64,000 bases of DNA from Solihabitans fulvus (GCF_008386585.1 NZ_VUOB01000064.1:8080-72079), one strand, 5' to 3'; positions 8,060 through 16,328 are shown, counted from the first letter of the stretch. Notes: a model not told the origin generated them from the letters alone. Program-made: numbers and translations.

Positions 8060-8620
8060 TCAGCCGGCGAAGTGCGGCAGCACCATCTCGACCAGCGCGG
8101 CGACGTCGGCGTCGACCATCGGCTCGCCGGTCATGCCCATCCGGTGGAGCAACGTGCCGACGACGACGTCGATGAAGAACAGGACCCGGTTCTCCGGCTC
8201 GTCGAGTGCGTCCTGGAGTGCGATCCGGTAGGGGTCCTGTAGTCGCGTGGACAGGATCTCGCGCAGGGCCGGATCGCTGACCGCGTCGCTGAACACGCCC
8301 GCGAACGCATCGCCCACCCCAGGCTCGCTGATCTTCGCCGCGATCCAGTGGATGGTCGAGGACATGAGTTCGGCCTGGCCCGCGCCCTCCAGCGGCGCTG
8401 GGCCGAACGCGTCCAGCAGGCAGTCCACGATCAGCGCGCCCTTCGACGGCCAGCGCCGGTAGACCGTCGTCTTCGCGACACCAGCCGCCGCGGCGATGCG
8501 GTCCACGGTGGCGCGCGCGTAGCCCAGCTCGCGGACCGTGCGCAGCGTCGCGGCGAAGACCACGGCGTTGACGCCGGCGCGCGGGCGGCCGGGCGGCCTG
8601 GCGGATGTGGTCGAGGACAT
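8060..8620 (-). CDS. TetR-family regulator
   Basis: A 186-aa TetR protein: PPGRPRAGVNAVVFAATLRT leads into HTH YARATVDRIAAAAGVAKTTVYRRWPSKGAL, and a TetR_C_11-like domain follows. ATG at 8620 fits the family start MSSTTSARPPGRPR. It is divergent from an HSL-family esterase across a 76-bp spacer with a palindrome, so it probably represses that esterase. It converges with the aldo/keto reductase gene. Confidence 0.85.
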   Translation of the reverse strand: MSSTTSARPPGRPRAGVNAVVFAATLRTVRELGYARATVDRIAAAAGVAKTTVYRRWPSKGALIVDCLLDAFGPAPLEGAGQAELMSSTIHWIAAKISEPGVGDAFAGVFSDAVSDPALREILSTRLQDPYRIALQDALDEPENRVLFFIDVVVGTLLHRMGMTGEPMVDADVAALVEMVLPHFAG

Positions 8621-8650
8621 ACCCGCACGATACCTTTTTTCGCTACCTTG

Positions 8651-8662
8651 GGTATCGATACC
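8651..8662. promoter_or_regulatory. Palindrome in the TetR/esterase spacer
   Basis: GGTATCGATACC is a perfect 12-bp palindrome, and its half CGATACC recurs at 8628-8634, next to the TetR start. Both lie between the divergent TetR and esterase genes, so they are candidate TetR operators. Confidence 0.5.
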
Positions 8663-8696
8663 TGAAGTCGCGAAACTCTGTCGGCAAGGAGAAGTC

Positions 8697-9647
8697 ATGA
8701 ACGAGGTCACCGCCACGGTGCGGCCGCCGGCGCCGAACTGGTCGACGATGACGACCGAGGAACTGGTCGCCTACCGCGACGCGGAGAACCGCTTCCGGGC
8801 GTCCGACGCGGCGCGGGCGCTGACCGGGCAGCCGGATCCCGGCGCCGCGATCGTCTGGCAGGAGGTGGCGCTGCCCGACCGTGAACTCCCGGTCCGGGTG
8901 TACCGGCCAACCGCAGAGGCCGACGACCCAACCGGCCTGCCGCTCGTGCTGCACGTGCACGGAGGCGGATTCGTTGGCACGGCGGCGCAGAGCGACTGGG
9001 TGAACAGCCACCTCGCCGCCCACCTGCCCGCCGTCGTCGTCTCGGTCGAGCACCGCCTCCTGCACCCGGACAGTCCGCTGTCGGCGGCCGTCGACGACGG
9101 CTGGGACGTGCTCCGACACCTGGTGCGGCACGCCGACCAGTGGGGCGTCGACCCCGCGCGGACCGCCGTGTTCGGCGAGAGCTGCGGCGGGTTCATCAGT
9201 GCCGTGACCGCGATCCGGGCCAGGCAGGCCGGCCTGTCCCTGCGGGCGCAGGTGCTGGTCAACCCCGTGACCGAGGTGACCGAGACGATGTTCGACCACG
9301 CCTCGGTCACCCAGTACGCCGACAGCCCGACCCTCGCAATGCCGCAGCTGCTGCTGTTCCACCAGTTGGCCGTTCCGCCGGGCGCCGATGCGCGTGCGCT
9401 GTCGCCGCTGTGCGCCGACGACCTGGCCGGGCTGCCCCCGGCGCTGGTGGTGGTGCCGACGCACGACCCGGTGGCCGATCACGGCCGCCGCTACGCCGAA
9501 CGACTCCATGAGGCCGGGACGCCCACCCGGCTCACCGAATATCCCGGAGCGGGACACGCGTTCCTGAGCCTGCCGGGCGTGGCGCCGCAGGCCGAGGCCG
9601 CACGGGCGGAGATCACCGAGTTCCTCCGAGGCGCCCTGGCCGCGTGA
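8697..9647 (+). CDS. Alpha/beta-hydrolase esterase (HSL family)
   Basis: A 316-aa hydrolase with the HSL oxyanion motif HVHGGGFVG near residues 84-92, nucleophile elbow GESCGG, an acid in PTHDPVAD and the His in GAGHAFLSL. The Cys after the nucleophile Ser is unusual but tolerated. These enzymes hydrolyse carboxyl esters in the cytoplasm. ATG at 8697 has AAGGAGA five bases upstream. The divergent TetR gene suggests control by an ester or its product. A convergent hairpin lies downstream. Confidence 0.88.
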   Translation: MNEVTATVRPPAPNWSTMTTEELVAYRDAENRFRASDAARALTGQPDPGAAIVWQEVALPDRELPVRVYRPTAEADDPTGLPLVLHVHGGGFVGTAAQSDWVNSHLAAHLPAVVVSVEHRLLHPDSPLSAAVDDGWDVLRHLVRHADQWGVDPARTAVFGESCGGFISAVTAIRARQAGLSLRAQVLVNPVTEVTETMFDHASVTQYADSPTLAMPQLLLFHQLAVPPGADARALSPLCADDLAGLPPALVVVPTHDPVADHGRRYAERLHEAGTPTRLTEYPGAGHAFLSLPGVAPQAEAARAEITEFLRGALAA

Positions 9648-9685
9648 CGGCGTAGGAGGCTTCCAACTGATCGACCGGCAACGGG

Positions 9686-9724
9686 GCGGCGCGTCGTCGC
9701 ATGAGACTGGAGACGACGCGCCGC
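9686..9724. terminator. Convergent hairpin between esterase and VOC genes
   Basis: Perfect 13-bp arms GCGGCGCGTCGTC (9686-9698) and GACGACGCGCCGC (9712-9724) flank a 13-nt loop between the two converging stop codons (9647 and 9729). Confidence 0.65.
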
Positions 9725-9728
9725 GCGG

Positions 9729-10115
9729 TCACTTACCGGCCGGCTCCGCCCATTCGACCAGTTCGAGCACGAGGCCGTTGGGGTCGGTGACCTGGAACAG
9801 TCGCTCGCCCCACGGTTCCTCGCGCAGCGGCATGGAGATCGTGACGCCCTCCTCCCGGAGCCTGCGCTCCTCGCCGGCGAGGTCCTCGACGACGAACGCG
9901 ACGATCACGCCGGCGGCGTGCTGGTCGCGGAGCCCCTCGGGCAGCACCTCGAGGCCGCGCTTGAGCAGCACGATGTTCATGGCGTCCTCGCGGCCGAGCG
10001 AGGTGAAGCCCTCGGCGGCCATTTCCTCCCGGAAGCCGAAGTGGTCGACGAGGAACCGACTGGAGGCGGCGACGTCCTCGACGTTCAACGAGACGGTGGA
10101 CCTGGTGATCTGCAA
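9729..10115 (-). CDS. VOC-superfamily (glyoxalase-like) protein
   Basis: A 128-aa single VOC protein with paired beta-alpha-beta-beta-beta modules; VTDPNGLVLELVEW at the C-terminus carries the usual metal-ligand Glu. Such small proteins include drug-binding resistance proteins and metal-dependent isomerases; no catalytic assignment is possible. The start appears to be TTG at 10115. It is divergent from a TetR gene with a strong 9-bp dyad between them, so it is probably regulated by that protein. Confidence 0.8.
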   Translation of the reverse strand: MQITRSTVSLNVEDVAASSRFLVDHFGFREEMAAEGFTSLGREDAMNIVLLKRGLEVLPEGLRDQHAAGVIVAFVVEDLAGEERRLREEGVTISMPLREEPWGERLFQVTDPNGLVLELVEWAEPAGK

Positions 10116-10149
10116 GCGGACTCCCGGGCTGTCGCGATCGTTACTCTGT

Positions 10150-10177
10150 ACACCGTACAGGATACACAGTACGGTGT
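10150..10177. promoter_or_regulatory. Inverted repeat between VOC and TetR genes
   Basis: ACACCGTAC (10150-10158) and GTACGGTGT (10169-10177) are perfect inverted arms with a 10-nt spacer, 31-58 bp upstream of the TetR start. The half-site GTACACCGTAC is itself nearly palindromic. It is the most likely TetR operator, serving both divergent genes. Confidence 0.7.
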
Positions 10178-10207
10178 TGTGTGTGAGTTACTCCACGGTG
10201 CGGGAGA

Positions 10208-10990
10208 ATGACGACTGTGCCCACGGATCGCAGCAGCGCAGGTGACCCGGCAAGGACCTTGGCCCTCCTGTGGCGGGAGCCGGGCCACGGCGCGTCCGGC
10301 CGGGGCCCCAAGCAGGGCCGCACGATCGACGAGGTCGTCAACACCGCCGTCGAACTCGCCGACACCGCGGGGCTGGAGGCGGTGACCATGCGCAGGGTGG
10401 CCCAGGCCCTCGACGTCGCCCCCATGTCGCTCTACACCTACGTGCCAGGCAAGGCCGAGCTGCTCGACCTCATGCTCGACACCGTCTACGCCCAGATGCC
10501 GCGCGCCGACCACGCGGACCGGCCGTGGCGCGCGCGGGTCGAGGCGATCGCCGAGGAGAACCGCGCGCTGTTCGAGCGGCACCCCTGGGTCGCCGCCGTG
10601 TCGACCGTCCGCCCGCCGCTCGGCCCCGGCCTGATGGGCAAGTACGAGCACGAGCTGCGCGCGTTCAACGCCCTCGGGCTCGACGACGTGGAGATGGACG
10701 CCGCCCTCACCTACCTGCTCAGCTTCGTGCAGGCCGCCGCGCGCGCCGCCGCCGAGGTGCGCGCCTCCCAGCACGACAGCGCGATGAACGACGAGGAGTG
10801 GTGGGCCGCCAACGGGCCGCTGCTCGCCAAGGCCTCCGACGCGACGAAGTACCCGACGGCGTCGCGGGTCGGCACGGCGGCGGGCGAGACGCACGGCGGC
10901 CCCTACAGCCCGGACTACGCCTACGCCTTCGGCCTGCGGCGCGTGCTCGACGGCCTCGGCGCGTTGATCGAGTCGCGCGTCGGCGACTGA
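10208..10990 (+). CDS. TetR-family regulator with TetR_C domain
   Basis: A 260-aa regulator. The HTH ELADTAGLEAVTMRRVAQALDV and APMSLYTYVPGKAELLDLM match the TetR class that carries the tetracycline-repressor C-terminal domain. The long C-terminal ligand domain covers residues 95-260. ATG at 10208 follows GGGAG. It is divergent from the VOC gene. Members with this architecture often respond to antibiotics or aromatic drugs; here that is only inference. Confidence 0.85.
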   Translation: MTTVPTDRSSAGDPARTLALLWREPGHGASGRGPKQGRTIDEVVNTAVELADTAGLEAVTMRRVAQALDVAPMSLYTYVPGKAELLDLMLDTVYAQMPRADHADRPWRARVEAIAEENRALFERHPWVAAVSTVRPPLGPGLMGKYEHELRAFNALGLDDVEMDAALTYLLSFVQAAARAAAEVRASQHDSAMNDEEWWAANGPLLAKASDATKYPTASRVGTAAGETHGGPYSPDYAYAFGLRRVLDGLGALIESRVGD

Positions 10991-11015
10991 CCTCCTCGAC
11001 GTCGCGGCGGGGCGT

Positions 11016-11063
11016 TCTGGCCAGATCCGGACGGGATGTCGACCATGACCGGATATGGCCAGA
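11016..11063. promoter_or_regulatory. 15-bp imperfect inverted repeat upstream of the ABM gene
   Basis: TCTGGCCAGATCCGG (11016-11030) and CCGGATATGGCCAGA (11049-11063) pair with one mismatch around an 18-nt spacer. It lies between the TetR stop at 10990 and the ABM start at 11136. It could be an operator for the ABM gene or a terminator for the TetR transcript. Confidence 0.5.
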
Positions 11064-11135
11064 CCGCGAGCGGCCACCCAGGACAGTCTTGCCTCCTCAC
11101 CGCGCCCCGGCGCGCAACCCAGGAGGAATCAGCAC

Positions 11136-11432
11136 GTGCTCGCAAAGGTGTTCCCCATCAAGCTCAAGGACGGCAACCAGGCGAAGGCGGAGGCCATCGT
11201 GGCTGCCTTCGCGCCCAAGGGGCCCGGCACGGAGGACGGCACGCTGTCGTTCCGCGTCTACCGCGACCCGAACAACGTCGACTACCTGCTGTTCGTCGAG
11301 CACTTCGCCGACCAGGCCGCCTACGACGCGCACACGGGCTCGGACGTGTACCGGGAGCTCATCGCGGGTCAGTTCGCCGAGCTGATCATGGAGTTCGTGG
11401 AGATCGACCACGAGCTGATCGCCAGCGTCTGA
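11136..11432 (+). CDS. ABM-domain monooxygenase-like protein
   Basis: A 98-aa ferredoxin-like protein of the antibiotic biosynthesis monooxygenase type: MLAKVFPIKLKDGNQAKAEA opens strand 1, RVYRDPNNVDYLLFVEHFAD contains strands 2-3 and ELIMEFVEIDHEL ends it. ABM proteins act as cofactor-free monooxygenases, haem-degrading enzymes or quinone redox partners. GTG at 11136 is chosen for the AGGAGGA at 11121-11127. A very strong hairpin follows. Confidence 0.8.
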   Translation: MLAKVFPIKLKDGNQAKAEAIVAAFAPKGPGTEDGTLSFRVYRDPNNVDYLLFVEHFADQAAYDAHTGSDVYRELIAGQFAELIMEFVEIDHELIASV

Positions 11433-11438
11433 CAGTCG

Positions 11439-11482
11439 TCCTGAGTGGACAGTGACGTCTCGGCGTCACTGTCCACTCAGGA
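11439..11482. terminator. 19-bp bidirectional hairpin
   Basis: A perfect 19-bp stem (11439-11457 with 11464-11482) and 6-nt loop begins 6 nt after the ABM stop and overlaps the last codons and stop of the convergent ada-alkA gene (stop at 11466-11468). It should terminate both transcripts. The overlap means the repair protein's C-terminus is encoded inside the stem. Confidence 0.8.
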
Positions 11483-12842
11483 GCAGGTGGACCGTGGCGA
11501 GCGCCCGCCATGGACGCCACGACTCGGACGCCGAGTCGACGTCCTCTGGCCGGATCCCGTTGCGCCGCAACGCGTGCTGCACGGCCGGGTCCGTCGCGGG
11601 GAACGCGTCGCGCGCGCCCAGTCGCAGGGCGAGGTGCTGCGCGGCGGCCTCGTCGACCCCCGGCACGGCGACCAGCGAGCCGACGAGGTCGGCCAGCGGC
11701 TCGCCGCCGTCGAGCCGCACCGATCCGGACGCGACCGCCCGCGCCAGCGCGCGGACCGTCTCACCGAGCCCGTCGGGCAGGCCGAGTTCGTCGGCGGGCA
11801 CCAGGGCGAGACTGCTCGCGGCGGGAAAGGCGTGCGTGAGGCCCTGGCCAAGCCCGGCGACGGCCGGCCCGTTCGCGGCGACGAGCCGGCCCAGCGCGCT
11901 CCTCGCCTCGGCAGCGGGCAGCCTGGCGGAGACGACGGCGTGCACGGCGACCTCGAACGGCCCCCACACGCCGGGGACCCGCACGCCAGATCGGGCGGCG
12001 AGCAGCGGACCGAGCGTCGCGTCCGAGGCCAGCTGCGCGGAGGCGAGCACCGGGTCCGCGTCGATGCCGGCGAGCCGGGCCGCCCGTTCCACGACGTGGA
12101 TGACGCCCTCCCAGTACGGCAGGTGCGCGCGCAGTTGGAGGTGGTCGGCGCCGCCGGGCCCCAGTTCCAGCACGCCCGGCGAGCCGTCCAGCGCGATGGT
12201 CCTGCGATACACGCCGGCCTCGACCGACTCGACGCCGGGAACGGCCCGCTTGGCGAGGAAGGCGACGGTGGCGTCCCAGTCGTAGGGGGCCGTGAACGGC
12301 AGCCGGAGCACCAGGCCGCCGTCGGCGGCGAGCCGATCGGCCCGCCTGCGCCGATCGCGCAGCTCCCGAGGAGCGGACCGGAACACCTCCCGCATCGCGC
12401 GGTTGAACTGGCGGAGGCTGCCGAACCCGGACGCGAAGGCCACCTCCGCGATCGACAGGTCGGAGTCGTCGAGCAGGCGCCGCGCGAAGTGCGCGCGGCG
12501 CGAGCGGGCGAACTGGTCCGGCGTCACGCCGAGGTGGTCGTTGAACATGCGCCGCAGGTGCCGCGCGGACACGCCGAGCCGCGCGCCGAGCGCCGCCTCG
12601 GTCGCCTCGTCCAACGCCCCGCCGATGATCAGCTGGACCGCTCGGCAGACCAGTTCGGGGGCCTCGTCCCCGGCCGTGCCGGCCACCCGGTACGGCCGGC
12701 AGCGCAGGCACGCCCGGTAGCCTGCGGCCTCCGCCGCCGCGGCCAGCTCGAAGGTCCGGACGTTCTCGGCGAGCGGTTTGGCCCCGCAGCCCGGTCGGCA
12801 GTAGATCCCCGTCGTCCGCACGGCCGAATACGTCGTCACCAC
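11466..12842 (-). CDS. Ada-AlkA fusion: methylation-responsive regulator / 3-methyladenine DNA glycosylase
   Basis: The 458-aa protein joins three parts. Residues 1-70 form an Ada N-terminal zinc domain with Cys in GIYCRPGCG and ACLRCRP, which takes methyl groups from DNA phosphotriesters. Residues about 80-175 are an AraC-type HTH (LGVSARHLRRMF, IAEVAFASGFGSLRQFNRAMRE). Residues about 190-458 are AlkA: N-terminal domain plus HhH-GPD glycosylase ending LGARDAFPATD with the catalytic Asp. It removes alkylated bases and likely activates its own gene. GTG start. The fusion is typical of actinobacteria. Confidence 0.92.
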   Translation of the reverse strand: MVTTYSAVRTTGIYCRPGCGAKPLAENVRTFELAAAAEAAGYRACLRCRPYRVAGTAGDEAPELVCRAVQLIIGGALDEATEAALGARLGVSARHLRRMFNDHLGVTPDQFARSRRAHFARRLLDDSDLSIAEVAFASGFGSLRQFNRAMREVFRSAPRELRDRRRRADRLAADGGLVLRLPFTAPYDWDATVAFLAKRAVPGVESVEAGVYRRTIALDGSPGVLELGPGGADHLQLRAHLPYWEGVIHVVERAARLAGIDADPVLASAQLASDATLGPLLAARSGVRVPGVWGPFEVAVHAVVSARLPAAEARSALGRLVAANGPAVAGLGQGLTHAFPAASSLALVPADELGLPDGLGETVRALARAVASGSVRLDGGEPLADLVGSLVAVPGVDEAAAQHLALRLGARDAFPATDPAVQHALRRNGIRPEDVDSASESWRPWRALATVHLLLSGQ

Positions 12843-12848
12843 ACCAGG

Positions 12849-12862
12849 TTCGCGCGCGCGAA
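12849..12862. promoter_or_regulatory. Alternating-CG palindrome upstream of ada-alkA
   Basis: TTCGCGCGCGCGAA is a perfect 14-bp palindrome 6 bp upstream of the ada-alkA start. It could be an operator or simply GC-biased sequence; support is positional only. Confidence 0.3.
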
Positions 12863-12942
12863 GGGTCGAGTCCAGCCGGATTCGGACACGATGGCGGCCG
12901 AGCGGTTCGGCCCGGCCGGAACGGCCAACCGACCCGCGCCGC

Positions 12943-13878
12943 TCAGGCCGCGCCGGCCCGGTACTCCTGCGGGCTGACGCCCCGCTCGCGTTTGAAGGCC
13001 GCGCTGAGCGCGAACGAACTGCCGTAGCCGACCCGCCGCGCCACCGCGCCGATCGTGGTGTCCGGCTCCCGCAGCAGGTCGGCGGCCATGGCCAGCCGCC
13101 AACCGGTCAGGAAGGTCATCGGCGGCTCGCCGACCAGCGCGGTGAACCGGCGCGCCAGGGCGGCGCGGGACACGCCGACGGCGTCCGCGAGGGTCGCCAC
13201 GGTCCACGGGTGCGCAGGGTTGTTGTGCAGCAGGCGCAGTGCCTGGCCCACCGTCGGGTCGATGTGCGCGCGGTACCAGGCGGGGGCGGTGGTCTCCGGG
13301 CGGGCGAACCAGGTGCGCAGGATCGCGATCAGCAGCAGGTCTAGCAGCCGGTCGAGCACGGCCTCCTGGCCTGGCTCGTCCTTGACGATCTCCTCGGCGA
13401 GCATGCTGACCAACGAGCAGTCCCAGCTGTCCACGGGCTGGACCAGCAACCCCGGCAACGCGGCGAGCAGCCGCTGGCCGACCTCGCTCTCGAACTGGTA
13501 GGTGCCGGTGAGCAGCACGGTCGAGCCGTCGGCGCTGCTGCCCCAGGTGCGCACGCCGAGGCTCATCACGTCCGCGAGGTGCTCGCCGCTGGGCGTGCGG
13601 CACACCTGTCCGGGGTGGATGACGGCCTGCGGTGCGGTGGCCGGGTCGTCGGCGACCAGGTACGGCTCCGGCCCGCGGACGACGGCGACGTCACCGGGCC
13701 CCAACAGCACCGGGGCCCCGTCGTCGGGCACGATCCACACGTGGCCGCGCACCAGGGCGACGACGGTCAGCGGGGCCTCGTCCTGGATCCGCAGGCACCA
13801 CGGCGGTTCGACGATCGTCCGGAGCAGGAACGCTCCCCTGGCCCGAAGTCCGTCCAGCAGCCCGGCGAGTGCGTCCAC
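12943..13878 (-). CDS. AraC-family regulator with cupin domain
   Basis: A 311-aa regulator: an N-terminal cupin_6 sensor (residues about 15-150, with RTIVEPPWCLRIQDEAPLTV and LLGPGDVAVVRG) and a C-terminal AraC double HTH (VATLADAVGVSRAALARRF and TIGAVARRVGYGSSFALSAAF, ending GVSPQEYR). These sense small organic or electrophilic compounds and usually control a neighbouring oxidoreductase. GTG at 13878 is chosen because the cupin alignment begins there. It is divergent from the DUF1772 gene over 117 bp, its most likely target. Confidence 0.88.
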   Translation of the reverse strand: MDALAGLLDGLRARGAFLLRTIVEPPWCLRIQDEAPLTVVALVRGHVWIVPDDGAPVLLGPGDVAVVRGPEPYLVADDPATAPQAVIHPGQVCRTPSGEHLADVMSLGVRTWGSSADGSTVLLTGTYQFESEVGQRLLAALPGLLVQPVDSWDCSLVSMLAEEIVKDEPGQEAVLDRLLDLLLIAILRTWFARPETTAPAWYRAHIDPTVGQALRLLHNNPAHPWTVATLADAVGVSRAALARRFTALVGEPPMTFLTGWRLAMAADLLREPDTTIGAVARRVGYGSSFALSAAFKRERGVSPQEYRAGAA

Positions 13879-13995
13879 CGGCGCGAGTGTAGACGGCCGC
13901 GCATGGAACGGAGCCTCTCGACCATGGCCTGTAGCAGTGCCACCACCTTGAATGGTCATGTGATCAACGGATCGGTAACTGCCAGGAGGGCAACC

Positions 13996-14514
13996 ATGGT
14001 GGACATGCTTCGGGGGCCCGTGCTGGTCGCGGCGACGATTGCCATGGGTCTGGTCGCGGGCCTGTTCTACGCGTTCTCGTGCGCGGTCATGCTCGGCCTG
14101 CGCCAGAGCGACGACCGCACGTTCGTGACCGCCATGCAGAAGATCAACGTGGCGATCCTCAACGGCTGGTTCATGGCCAGCTTCGTGGGCGCGCTGCTGC
14201 TGAGCATCCTCGCGGTGGTGCTGCACCTGCGCGGCGACCTGCGCGCGGTGCTGCCCTGGACCATCGCGGCGGTCGTGCTGTACCTCGTGACGTTCATCGT
14301 GACCGGCGCGATCAACGTGCCGCTCAACGACACGCTCGCCGCGGCGGGCGATCCCGGTGGTATCCCCGACCTGGCCGCGGTCCGCGCCCAGTTCGAGTCC
14401 ACCTGGGTGCAGTGGAACCTGGTGCGCGCGGTGACCTCGACGCTCGCGTTCGGCTGCCTCACCTGGGCGCTGGTGGTGCACGGCCGCCTCGCGGCCGCGG
14501 TGGGCAGGGCCTGA
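13996..14514 (+). CDS. DUF1772 (anthrone oxygenase-like) membrane protein
   Basis: A 172-aa protein with four hydrophobic segments (near residues 5-25, 50-72, 82-105 and 145-165). The motif NVPLND in the loop after segment 3 matches DUF1772, a fold related to fungal anthrone oxygenases. Function in bacteria is not established. ATG at 13996 has AGGAGG at 13984-13989. It is divergent from the cupin-AraC regulator, so induction by that protein is inferred. It ends before a long hairpin. Confidence 0.82.
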   Translation: MVDMLRGPVLVAATIAMGLVAGLFYAFSCAVMLGLRQSDDRTFVTAMQKINVAILNGWFMASFVGALLLSILAVVLHLRGDLRAVLPWTIAAVVLYLVTFIVTGAINVPLNDTLAAAGDPGGIPDLAAVRAQFESTWVQWNLVRAVTSTLAFGCLTWALVVHGRLAAAVGRA

Positions 14515-14523
14515 CGGTTCGGC

Positions 14524-14572
14524 GGCGGTGTGGGGTGGTTCGGCGACGGTCGCCGAACCACCCCACACCGCC
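14524..14572 (+). terminator. 24-bp hairpin after the DUF1772 gene
   Basis: Arms 14524-14547 and 14549-14572 are perfect complements around a single base, 9 bp after the stop codon. The arm contains GTGGGGTGGTTCG, which recurs in the hairpin at 40127-40167. It probably terminates the DUF1772 transcript; its near-zero loop and recurrence also suggest a REP-like element. Confidence 0.7.
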
Positions 14573-14699
14573 GTATCGCCACGGGACCGGCGCGTGGCCT
14601 GGGAGACTGTCGCCCTCTGCGGAACCGGGCGGCCGCTGTCACATCGGCCGCGTCCGGTTCGTCAGAGCAGTGAGGGAACCCGACGAAGGACTGTGACCG

Positions 14700-15572
14700 A
14701 TGGACGACAGCGACTGGCTGGCCGAGCGATTCGAGGAGAGCCGCACCCACCTGCGGGCCGTGGCCTACCGGATGCTCGGCTCGACCAACGAGGCCGAGGA
14801 CGCGGTGCAGGAGGCCTGGCTGCGGCTCAGCCGCTCCGACACCAGCGACGTGGCGAACCTGGGTGGGTGGCTGACGACGGTCGTGGCCCGCGTGTCCATG
14901 GACATGCTGCGTTCGCGGGCGTCGCGCCGCGAGGACCCGCTCGACGAGAGCGCCCCGGACCCCGTGGTCGGCACCGAGGACGCCATCGACCCCGAGCACC
15001 AGGCGCTGCTGGCCGACTCGGTCGGCCCCGCGCTGCTGGTCGTCCTGGACACGCTCGCCCCGGCCGAACGGCTCGCGTTCGTGCTGCACGACCTGTTCGC
15101 GGTGCCCTTCGACGAGATCGCCGCCATCGTCGGGCGCTCCCCCGCCGCGACCAGGCAGCTCGCCAGCCGGGCCCGCCGCAGGGTGCAGGGCGCAGCGCCG
15201 GACCGGGAGGCCGACGTCGCCCGCCAGCGCAAGATCGTGGACGCGTTCCTGGCGGCCTCGCGCGGCGGCGACTTCGACGCGCTGCTCTCGGTGCTGGACC
15301 CCGAGGTGGTGCTGCGGTCCGACGGCGTCGGCGTGCTGGCCGGCTCGATGGCAGAGGTGCGCGGGGCGCGGGAGGTCGCCGGCACGTTCTCCGGTCGGGC
15401 CAAGGCGGCGCTGCCGGCCCTCGTCGACGGCGCGGCAGGCGCGGTCTGGGCACCGGGCGGAAAGCCGCGCGTGGTGTTCAGCTTCACCGTCACCGACGGC
15501 AGGATCGTCGCGATCGACATGCTCGCCGACCCGGACCGTCTCACCGAGCTGGACGTGACGGTTCTCGCGTAG
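14700..15572 (+). CDS. ECF41-type RNA polymerase sigma factor (SigJ-like)
   Basis: A 290-aa ECF sigma factor. Region 2 is LRAVAYRMLGSTNEAEDAVQ (residues about 20-40) with WLTTVVARVSMDMLR, region 4 is LAPAERLAFVLHDLF to IVGRSPAATRQLASRARRRVQ, and residues 180-290 form a SnoaL-like extension ending VFSFTVTDGRIVAIDMLADP. In ECF41 proteins the extension acts as a fused control domain in place of an anti-sigma factor. Known group targets are carboxymuconolactone decarboxylases, oxidoreductases and epimerases; an NmrA-like gene lies at 17511. Its ATG follows GAAGGA. Confidence 0.9.
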   Translation: MDDSDWLAERFEESRTHLRAVAYRMLGSTNEAEDAVQEAWLRLSRSDTSDVANLGGWLTTVVARVSMDMLRSRASRREDPLDESAPDPVVGTEDAIDPEHQALLADSVGPALLVVLDTLAPAERLAFVLHDLFAVPFDEIAAIVGRSPAATRQLASRARRRVQGAAPDREADVARQRKIVDAFLAASRGGDFDALLSVLDPEVVLRSDGVGVLAGSMAEVRGAREVAGTFSGRAKAALPALVDGAAGAVWAPGGKPRVVFSFTVTDGRIVAIDMLADPDRLTELDVTVLA

Positions 15573-15579
15573 TGCCGCG

Positions 15580-15609
15580 CCCGGTCCACCACGCCCGTGG
15601 TGGACCGGG
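15580..15609. terminator. Convergent hairpin between sigma factor and DUF1275 genes
   Basis: Arms CCCGGTCCACCACG (15580-15593) and CGTGGTGGACCGGG (15596-15609) are perfect and separated by 2 nt. The hairpin ends exactly at the stop codon of the convergent gene at 15610. Confidence 0.7.
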
Positions 15610-16305
15610 TCAGCCGCGGAGCTCGTCGAGGAAGAACACGCCGACCCCGACGGCCAGCACCGCGGCGGCCGGCCACGCGGCCGGGTTGCCCCACCAGGTC
15701 GTCAGCAGCGCGCCCACCGCCGCGCCGCCGAGGAAGCCGAGGCAGATGACTCCGAACGCGGCCGCCTGCTCGGCCGCGCCGGCGTCGCGGCGGGCCACCG
15801 CGCGGAACGCGGCGCTGGTGGCCGTGCGGAGGTTCCCCGTCGTGATCACGCTGTTGAACGACCATTGGCGAAGCGTGCGGAAGGTGGTGCTCTGCACCGC
15901 GGCGACGAACGCGACCGTCAGCACGATGACGGTGTCGTTGAAGCCGGCCGGCAGCGCGCCGACGATCGCCAGCACCACGACCTCGACCACCAGGGCGACC
16001 CGCATCGGCCTGCGCACCGCGCGGGCGATCGCGGGCAGCTGCATGGCCTCCGCCGTGACCACCCCGAGGACGAACGCCACCAGCGGCGGCACGTGCCGCA
16101 TCGCCGTCAGCCACTGCCCGCCGGCGACGGACACGCCGAGCACGACCATGTTGCCGGTCTGGGAGTTGGCGAACACCCCGTGGTGGCCGACGAAGGTGAA
16201 CGCGTCGAGGTAGCCGCCGGCCAGCGACAGCAGCACGCCGAGCCGCAGCGAGTTGGTGGTCGGCTTCGGCGACCGGGCCGGGGTCGACTGATCCTGCGCA
16301 CGCAC
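15610..16305 (-). CDS. DUF1275 (YoaK-like) membrane protein
   Basis: A 231-aa integral membrane protein with six to seven hydrophobic segments. The motifs LSLAGGYLDAFTFVGHHGVFANSQTGNMV (start near residue 22) and FNSVITTGNLRTATSA define the DUF1275/YoaK family, which is uncharacterised. GTG at 16305 is used; upstream in-frame codons reach further but overlap the next gene's end. It lies 23 bp downstream of the ArsR-type regulator on the same strand and is probably co-transcribed with it. Confidence 0.8.
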   Translation of the reverse strand: MRAQDQSTPARSPKPTTNSLRLGVLLSLAGGYLDAFTFVGHHGVFANSQTGNMVVLGVSVAGGQWLTAMRHVPPLVAFVLGVVTAEAMQLPAIARAVRRPMRVALVVEVVVLAIVGALPAGFNDTVIVLTVAFVAAVQSTTFRTLRQWSFNSVITTGNLRTATSAAFRAVARRDAGAAEQAAAFGVICLGFLGGAAVGALLTTWWGNPAAWPAAAVLAVGVGVFFLDELRG

Positions 16306-16328
16306 GGCCGCATCGTAGGCGGCTAGCG

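Noticed and set aside
12943..14568. A longer AraC-type protein starting at 14568
   Set aside because: The first 230 residues are low-complexity antisense of the DUF1772 gene; the cupin domain starts at 13878.
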